A DNA stretch of 64,000 nucleotides from positions 62,001 through 126,000 of the forward strand of contig JAUIRK010000101.1 in the NCBI GenBank assembly GCA_030549495.1, read 5' to 3'. Below the pieces are notes generated by a model. That model was given only the letters and a program-made list of their open reading frames with translations, was not told where the DNA came from and did not search any database. Each line of letters starts with the position of its first letter. The stretch's first letter is position 1. The translations under genes and the position numbers were made by a program. Source of the stretch: Nectonema munidae (lineage: Eukaryota; Nematomorpha; Nectonematoida; Nectonematidae). Below, one piece after another: positions 57,901 through 64,000 of this stretch.

Positions 57901-60900
57901 AAAACAATAGAAAAAAATTGTAAAACAACATGATAATAAAGTGCAATATTTGCATTCGTTTGTTGGTTGATTGTTTGAATTTTTCATCCGTTAGTCTTTC
58001 ATTTGAAAAATTCGTTTAATTAGTTAGAATCATATTTCATTAGTTAATAATAGTTAGTTAGAGATAAGTTTTCGGTTAAAAAACAAACAAAAAATTAAAA
58101 TAATTCTATGTGACTATTTGGATTACTAACAAATTATTTTAATCAAGGATCATTTAACCTTTCATGAGATGAAAAATGTTAAACAGGACAGACATGTAAA
58201 TGTTTTATAAATTAAAAAATCCTCTCAGTTCAAATACGATTTTTTTTCTCACATTTTGAATATTTTTTTTCTTATTTGTTGGAATGAAGAAAGTTCAGCA
58301 TTGATGAGATTTTCATAAAATTAAAAAGATAAACAACCCTTTTTCTTCTTCTTTTTGTCTTTAGCTTCCTTTTTTTCATCTAAAAAAATAATTTCAGAAA
58401 TGAATATCTTCATGCTTTATATCAAAGTAAAACATTTAAAAAATTAAAATATCACTTTTTATAAATCCGATATTGAACTTTAATTTAACCAATTTTATTT
58501 ATTATGGGCATGAGTTTATGAGACGGAGACGATTTCTTGATATCAAGGTATTTTTTTAATCAAATTACTCTCGTCTGCTATTTCTGAGATTAACCCGTTA
58601 ACGCCCAATGTCGACTATAGTCGACTTTACAAAAATAAAATCGTCTGCGTTTATCAAAGCTCTTTAATACAAATCTTCTGCTTTACATTAGATATCGTCT
58701 GATTATTCTGGTCGCGTGTTAAATGGGTTAAGTCGCATTGATTTCGTGTGAGTTTCTTCAATTCGTTCCGAATATGTAAATCAAAAGTCATATGTAGTTA
58801 TCATTCAAATCTCTGATACAGGGAAATTTTATAATGAAAATTCCAAAATAAAAAGATAAAAGTAACACAATCGCAAAAATTTCCATACTTTTTTCTTCTG
58901 AAAATACAAATGTAGACGCAGATGATATCGTGCTTAATCTGAAATTGCGTACTTTATTTTTTTTAAATTAAAAATGTTATTCTTAATGTAAAAATATAGT
59001 TATTGTTAGTTAGTATAGTCACTTATTAGTTTAAAACATTTTTACCAAGTAAATATATTTGTAGACGTAGAGTTCTATTCCAAATATTTGATTAAAAGTC
59101 ATAAAAAGGTATTTCAAAAAATATCAATTTAGATGTTGTAGCACTAATGCCAAAGCAAGAATAGGGATAAGCATAAATTTTTTAATGCCATCAGAAAAAT
59201 TGAAGAGAAATAAAAGTTGTAAATTTTATTAGGATAGAAAATATTAAATCATGCAGAAGAAAAAGAAACCTATTTTTTCTTTCTTTTTAGACTTTGCCGC
59301 CATTTTTTCTTCTAAAGTATAAAAATGGAAAGAATATTATTGTTCGTTGCAAAGCAAGGCGACATTTAGGAAAAAAGATCTTTTACAAACAAACGCATTT
59401 CCAAATTTATAGTTTTTTTATCGGATGAATTATATATTAGATAAGGGAAGTAATTTCAATTTAGGATTATAATTTTAAGAACTATATCTATATTTGGCAC
59501 GTGTCAATCAAAATGATATTTTATTAATTAGAAAAAATGACATGTCCTATAAACTAAGCTAAATTTTATCGTGATGATTCCAATATAAATTGGGTCGGCA
59601 AAGTGGTCGATAACAGAACTTGGGAGTCGATAAGATAGACAAGCTTACCAAATTGTGCTATGCTTTTTTTACTTTATACTAGTAATAAATCTCATTTATC
59701 TTTTAAAACATAGCTTAGCACATTGTATAGTATATGGAATATAGGAAACAGTTTTGGTTTGTATTTTTTCTCTACATTGATTAATGTTTTTATGAATGTT
59801 TTAATGGGTCGATGTGAAGGCAAATGTTCTATGAAGGGGTCGGCGGGTAAAAAAAGGTTGCTGATCCCTGATCTAAACTTTTCGATCAATTAATTTTCAA
59901 TATTTTATCGATTTTGAAGAATCCATTGGTTGTATATATAGGAATATAAAGTATCATTGCTCATATAAGTAAATGGGAGGTGTTTTACGAATAAAGTCAA
60001 GACCTTTTAAGACCTCATATACAGGAGGCACACAAAGGGTTACTTTCGAATCAACAGAAATTGTTCTTTTTATTTATGAAGATAGTAAAGAGTATACGCT
60101 ACAGAGGTGTAAACTTATTTGTATTGAATAAAAAGATACATAAAATAATTGAATTAAAATTGATCAAAGGATGATGTTGTCAGGGAATATGCTCTTAGAA
60201 TATTCAATATTTTATCAATAAGGCGATTCCACAAACTATTTTTCTTCTTTAAGCCACCTTTCTGGCATTTTTTTATGATTTGAAAATTTCAACAAAGATA
60301 TTTCCCCCTTTCAGCGTGAAAATTAAGATCAAAATACTTTTGATAAGTGGGGCCCGCTTCCCCCCCCAAAATATTTTCCGGGTCTTTTCTCTTTGGGGGG
60401 GGGGCGGTTTTTTTTTTGGGGGGGTTTTTTTGGGGGGGTTTGGGGGGGGGCCTGAAGGGAAAAAAATTTTTTTTTTTTTCAAAAAAAAAAAAAAAAAAAA
60501 ATTTTTTTTTTTTTTAAATAAAAAAAAAAAAAATATCCCCAAATGGTTTTAAAGGGGCCCGGGGGGGGGGGGGGGGGGGGAGGCAGCGGGGGGGCCGGGG
60601 GGGGGCTCCCTGCGGGGGGGTCTGGGCGGCCGTGTCCTCTGCCCCCTGCCCGCGGATCCCTCCCTGCGATCTTCTGTTGTCTCCCTCTGGTGTGTCTGGT
60701 GGTCGGGGGAGTCTGGAGCAGGGGGTGAGGGAGTCCCTTCTCCTTTTCACTGTAGCTCCGGTGTAATTGCGGGGAGGGCCCTGCGTGTTCCTCTTCTGCC
60801 CCTTCTTCCTGTAGGGTGGTTTGGTGTCCCCTGCACATGGTGTGTGGGGTCGGTTGGGCAGAAAAGGTGGGGGGTCTCTGTCCTTGGGGGGGAGGTGGAG

Positions 60901-63494
60901 GACAGGGTGTCCCCTGCTTCACGTTCAAGTCTCTTCTCGACGGTTGTTTGGTTTTTATTGTTATGTATGGGACTGGAAGCTGGGGGTCTCTAAGACCTGC
61001 TTGATTTTCATAGGGTTTGGTATGTTGGAGTGACGAGGGGGTGGGTTTGACTTCTTGTGGTATTTGTGTGATCTGAGGTGGTGTGGCAGGAGTATTCCCG
61101 TCTCATCTGGTTGTAGGTGTTTATCTGGTGCAATTGAAGCATGTGTTGCAGCTGGGTGTCGTTTTTTCCATGTGTTTTATATTTGTGAGAACGTTTAACC
61201 AGATCGATTGGTTGTTGAAATTTTTTAGTTGGAGGAGTGGTTGCCTCTCTCAGGACTGAGTGGTGTGGTGGGTAGGGCATCAGGTGTAGGGTCGTTGTTG
61301 AGTCGATGGTTGGTTTTGTTTGTAGATCTTGAGGATCTGGTTTTGTGAGAATTTTTGAAATGTGTTGTATATTTTGTAAATTGAGTTTGTGATTGGTAGT
61401 CTTTATGATCTCCAGCTTCTGAGAAGGGAAAGTATTTGCTTACGTTTAGACTCAGATTAAAAACTGAAGAACTGAAGAATAGTTTGCAAGTGTTTAAAAT
61501 AGGGAGGTGGAAATATTGTTTTGTTGGGGGTGTAGGGTTTGTGTATTATTGGTGTTTGTTGGTTAGTGTAGTAGGGTGTTGAATTTTGGTTAAGGTTTAT
61601 GTAAAATTTTTTTAAATGTGGTTCAATTTTTCTAAATGGGTTTAAAAGTATATATTAGTACTCGTTATATTTTCCCCGGAGAAACGTGGTTTACTTGCGT
61701 TTCTTGGAATTATTCTTTTCCTTTGGAGATTTTTTGAGCGGATAAGTCCTTACTCGGATAACAGAGTTCAGTGTACCCGAATCGCTCCGACATCATCTGA
61801 ATTGTGCAGAGTTCAAACCGGACTGGCGCAAGGTAGTTTCCTCGCTCTTATCTTGAAATTGTACCAGGCCATGTGGACTTCACACCTGCGTGATACGCTG
61901 ATGCTGAGTACCAAAAAGGGATGTGCAATTGAAGTGTTCCCAATTGAAAATACTAAATTGAAGAGGAGGAAGGAAATGTGATTTGCAAAGTAGTAGTAGA
62001 AAATATGGATCACTATTTAATTGAAAAGTGTCAAAATTTAAGCTATTCTCTGCAGAAAAGTCTTAATTTTCAATTTGTTTCAAAATTCATTTATACCATA
62101 CGATCTTTCAGAAGTTATTTTTCTTTTTATGAAGAAGCACAAATGCATTAAAAAAATTTCCTTCCACAATGTCCCACATTCATATTTGACTTAATTTTCG
62201 GACATCTTTAGTTGTTTTGTGTTCCGGGAACTTAAGGTACAATTATGCATTCATTATCGCAATTTATTATTTCCATCTTCTTTTCATTAGGTTATTATAG
62301 AAAAAAGTTTTTTTGATGAAATGGAGAATTTCAAACAACTTGCGGCTTCACTCAAGTATAAATTTTCAAAAATCTTACTAAAATACTCGACTGGGAATTT
62401 TGTTTGCGAATGCCACATCTTAAGAAGTCCATTTTTTAGGGATCTGCCCCAAGGCTTGTTCAATGCGCTTCTTTTTTATTAATATAACACAAAAGGCCAA
62501 ATTAAACGTGACCAACAATTTCTTTCCTATATAGGAATAGTAAAATTCCATAAATGTTTTAATTCCATATTTTTTTTCTGTAAAGAACGCAGATTTGTCC
62601 AATAGTTCTCTTTTACATTATTTAGTAATATAACATTAGCCAATAATTGTAACACTGTTTTCATAATCGATTTTGGAAAACAATTCACGTAGAGACAGTT
62701 TACAATACGTTAATAAAAAATTGTTGATAAAATGTTACGGTTTGACCGTTTTTAGTCCTACTAAGCCTTTGTTAAACGAAAGGAGATGTGTCAGGATGTT
62801 GAAATTGGATCTGACTTTTACAAGTTTTTAACATCATTGAGATCTAGTTAGTCCAAGGGTTTCCAAACTTGTGATGCTCGGGAGAGGAGTCATTGAGGAG
62901 ATCAAACATTCTTCACTTGTGGAACCCGCACAATAAAATTAATAGAGAAAATGGAAAATTATTTAATTAATGGCTGGGAAGCATTTCATAATTTAATTTT
63001 ATAAAAAAATTTTCTCAACTTTCTTATTTATATTTTTGAAATTAATGATTTTGATACTTTATTTTTAAGTGACAAATTTTAAAAAGAAAAAATTTATTTC
63101 AAAATGTTTATTGTAAAAAAAAGTTATGTCATTGAGCTAGGTTAATATTTAAATATAAACAATAATGGCTCATAAATGCCTGTGGGCTTCTCTCGATCGA
63201 AACTGAGAGGATCCTTGCTATAATCGTGACTAGAGTGCAAATCTTGTAGTGAAGTTTTTAACTCCAAACGATAACTATTGTAAACTTGCTTCAAACAGTC
63301 TTGGATATAGGCACGCCTCGTAGAATATACAACAAGTAGAGCGTTTTCCTGCTAACTACACAAAAGCTGAACTTATGTCATGTGATGTGAGTGAAAAAAG
63401 GTGTAAATGCAATGAAATGTGTGATTTAATTTTGAATGAAAAGACGAACCTTTTTTCTTCTTTTTCTTCAACTCGTCTTCTTGACTTCTTTCCT
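45907..63494 (-). CDS. Microexon gene encoding a lysine/glutamate-rich charged protein (partial, at least 15 exons)
   Basis: Exons 5' to 3' on the minus strand: 63450-63494, 59270-59311, 58338-58379, 57607-57648, 57366-57377, 56205-56243, 56086-56145, 54383-54424, 54283-54333, 53140-53175, 53043-53084, 50662-50703, 50553-50609, 47030-47071, 45907-45945. Each has AG before and GT after. Each has length 3n and each reads open in phase 1. All but one end in G and the next begins AA/AG/AT/AC/TT, so split codons are almost always Glu or Asp. The 211 codons read, in part, ERSQEDELKKKKK, EKKEAKDKKKKKK, EKVEDEMKEKQKE, DKVEEVEKSEKE. No domain, signal or membrane segment is seen; both ends lie elsewhere. 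The build resembles triadin/junctin KEKE, titin PEVK or MEG exons. A possible further exon is 45813-45862. Confidence 0.72.
47574..47664 (+). repeat. Intron duplication, copy a
   Basis: Shares AACAACTCTACT, a CTTATGAGCTCC/CTTATAAGCTCC block and TTTTCG(T/C)TTCTCATAC in the same order with 55095-55201. Both copies are in introns of the microexon gene, which suggests duplication of exon-bearing segments. Confidence 0.6.
48285..50449 (-). mobile_element. Penelope-like element with GIY-YIG endonuclease, broken
   Basis: On the minus strand, in order: the reverse transcriptase start TNKLTRKLHKNGLLKDNELN and STIYGIPKTPKNSP (about 49930, the 'YGLPKIHK' box). Then KWVKGLPMGGKLSSILSNIY (about 49470), IFFIWNTTNNLEEFYEF (about 49330) and TELNFLDIHI. 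The GIY-YIG part follows with HTYIVYRVEC (about 48700) and VRFQEHLKVAKL. This order is diagnostic of Penelope-like elements. Termini at 48285-48329 and 50418-50449 are inverted copies sharing CACGACTTTATTGT and GTAAGAATGTAA, fitting the terminal repeats of this class. The coding strand is A/C-rich. It is near full length (about 2.2 kb), has several frame breaks, and sits in an intron of the microexon gene. Confidence 0.85.
50730..51158. mobile_element. Non-autonomous hAT (Buster-like) MITE, 429 bp
   Basis: The ends CAGAAGTTCCCA and (inverted) CAGTGGTTCCCA are followed inward by GGGGTCCATGGACCC at the left and GGGGTCCACAGG at the right. Target duplication: GCTTAAGT (50722-50729) and CCTTAAGT (51159-51166), 7 of 8 equal, form nnnTAnnn. 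The 'CAGTGGTTCCCAACC' terminus is a common hAT signature. It is non-coding, lies in an intron of the microexon gene, and begins only 26 bp from exon 50662-50703. Confidence 0.88.
51167..53042. other. Intron sequence of the microexon gene
   Basis: AT-rich. Around 51410-52020 there are repeated TTACTA/TAGTAA phrases that may be a diverged MITE. The end (52870-52950) is duplicated at 53998-54080. Confidence 0.4.
52870..52950 (+). repeat. Intron duplication, copy a of a pair
   Basis: Contains CACAAAGCAGGTAAACATGT and AAAACT(C/G)TGTCAAT, repeated in the same orientation at 53998-54080. In both places an exon pair of the microexon gene follows 100-200 bp further on (53043 and 54283). Confidence 0.75.
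53998..54080 (+). repeat. Intron duplication, copy b of the pair
   Basis: Second copy of 52870-52950, offset by about 1.13 kb, close to the offset between the exon pairs (1.24 kb). Confidence 0.75.
55095..55201 (+). repeat. Intron duplication, copy b (partner of 47574-47664)
   Basis: Same order of conserved phrases as at 47574-47664, ending CGCTTCTCATAC. It includes about 25 bp of extra sequence. Confidence 0.6.
55620..55690. mobile_element. Possible hAT-type MITE end
   Basis: GGGGCCTGCCCCAAGGGCGC followed by TGGTTACGTGGCGG has the look of a 'CCGCCACGTAACCAG' hAT terminus reading leftwards. A possible left part with GGAGGGGCCAAATGAGGC lies near 55025, but ends and target duplication could not be matched. 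Confidence 0.35.
56830..57310. repeat. Two related repeat units (56830-57010 and 57120-57310)
   Basis: Both contain CCGTCTATAGTTTGAACTGGAC, then AATATCTA, then a GACCGCA-CAAA/CGAA block and GACCGATTTTAA/GACGCGTTTTAA in the same order. They are diverged tandem copies, richer in G+C than the surrounding intron. Confidence 0.65.
58590..58731. mobile_element. piggyBac-type MITE, copy 3
   Basis: TTAA at both ends. The termini TTAACCCGTTAACGCCCA and (inverted) TTAACCCATTTAACACGC are inverted copies. It includes the palindrome GTCGACTATAGTCGAC and shares its core with 29690-29827. Confidence 0.8.
59600..59870. mobile_element. hAT-type MITE, right end clear
   Basis: Inverted, the right end reads CAGGGATCAGCAACCTTTTT followed by ACCCGCCGACCCCT, a standard hAT terminus. 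The following 8 bases, ATCTAAAC, have the nnnTAnnn form. The left end is not certain; GGGTCGGCAAAGTGGTC at 59590 may belong to it. Confidence 0.5.
60345..60620. other. Homopolymer noise, probable assembly or base-calling artefact
   Basis: Almost only runs of a single base: G, T, A or C tracts of 5-23 bases in succession, quite unlike any other part of the window. Open frames here encode only poly-Phe/Lys/Gly/Pro. It looks like low-quality read ends joined at a gap. Confidence 0.8.
60620..61660 (-). other. GC-rich to A/C-rich foreign block with long minus frames
   Basis: Base composition shifts sharply: about 60620-61020 is strongly GC-rich, and 61020-61660 is G/T-rich on the plus strand. The minus strand holds a frame from about 61438 to 61008 (SQKLEIIKTTNHKLNLQNIQ ... 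KFQQPIDLVKRSH ... VTPTYQTL). A second frame, shifted by one, runs from about 60990 down (LPVPYITIKTKQPSRRDLN ... then Pro/Gly/Arg-rich). A/C-rich coding strands of this type also occur in the Penelope-like element here. I do not recognise a family. It may be a retroelement ORF or foreign DNA joined by misassembly. Confidence 0.45.
61660..63449. other. Intron of the microexon gene, upstream part
   Basis: AT-rich, no exon passing the phase-1 test was found by eye. At 62857 CAAGGGTTTCCAAACTTG resembles a hAT terminus without a visible partner. Confidence 0.4.
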
Positions 63495-64000
63495 CTAAAA
63501 TAAGTTTTTGTAAAATGGAAGAATAATGTAATAATTTAGTACTATCAGAAGTTTCCAAGAAAATCGAACCTGTACATATCTTGGTATTTGTGCATGTGTG
63601 CATTTGTGTTCAAAAACCAACAAATACCCACTTAAATTAAGCTTTTTTAAATTTGCAAAAAAACATGGAAAAAATGAATATTATTTTCATTTCATAATTT
63701 ATACTTCTCCAAAATTTGATATTTTTTGTTTTAAAAATTTTTCTTAAATAAATTCCTTTAAATTTCCTTGATTTTTTACTAATCTAAGTGAAAAGACCAA
63801 TCCTGCACTCCATATGTCAGGGAACATATAATCAACTGCAGAATAAAATTTCCAATGATAATTTATTAAAATGTATATTAGAAAAAAAATATTTAATTGA
63901 ATATTACTTAGTTTCGTTTTATTTTTCAATAAAAGTAAGTTTTTGGTTTGTTTTGTATATAGCAATAAATGATATATATTGGCTCCAAAAAAATGAAAAA
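63495..64000. other. Window end, intron of the microexon gene
   Basis: AT-rich, nothing supported. The next upstream exon, and the gene's 5' end, are expected beyond base 64000. Confidence 0.4.

Noticed and set aside
60273-60552. Frames of about 90 codons on both strands
   Set aside because: They are poly-Phe/Lys/Gly/Pro read from homopolymer runs and mirror each other on the two strands; no protein is implied.

Overview
This is an AT-rich, repeat-laden, intron-bearing eukaryotic nuclear sequence from an invertebrate animal. Three conserved animal genes can be read, with many transposon fossils (LINEs, a Penelope-like element, hAT, MULE, piggyBac and Tc1/IS630-type DNA elements, MITEs and tRNA-derived SINEs). 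The species cannot be fixed from sequence alone. The mix of elements would suit a crustacean such as a parasitic copepod, but that is only a guess.

Layout. 1-3.1 kb: a dispersed repeat and a MITE, then the single-exon ZNHIT3 homologue (+) converging on a single-exon COQ4 homologue (-). 3.7-11 kb: two degenerate non-LTR retrotransposons in tandem. 11-22.7 kb: mostly gene-free, holding a hAT transposase relic cut by a hAT MITE, an 89-bp satellite, a 23-bp satellite, SINEs, and an inverted second copy of the repeat at base 1. 22.7-41.2 kb: a nine-exon RMND5 homologue (+), the RING-type subunit of the CTLH/GID E3 ubiquitin ligase. Its reading frame is intact, although its introns hold a Tc1/IS630-type relic interrupted by a MULE and a LINE scrap, a piggyBac relic, and a hAT element with an RTE-type LINE inside it. 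42-43.6 kb: a relic of a further transposase-like family.

45.8-63.5 kb: a minus-strand series of at least 15 tiny exons (12-60 bp). Every one is flanked by phase-1 introns, so every one is a multiple of three. Together they would encode a lysine/glutamate-rich charged protein. The gene is not obvious from long ORFs, because no exon exceeds 60 bp. The exons often come in pairs about 50 bp apart, separated by 1-3 kb introns that carry a Penelope-like element, hAT elements and internally duplicated intron segments. This is the most novel-looking object in the window. It resembles the architecture of triadin/junctin KEKE exons, titin PEVK exons or schistosome micro-exon genes, but I cannot assign it to a family.

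The three conserved genes each have a 3' splice-acceptor-like site 12-24 nt before the start codon, which would fit spliced-leader trans-splicing or introns in the 5' UTR. The stretch at about 60.35-60.62 kb is homopolymer noise and is probably an assembly error. It adjoins a GC-rich block foreign to the rest of the window.
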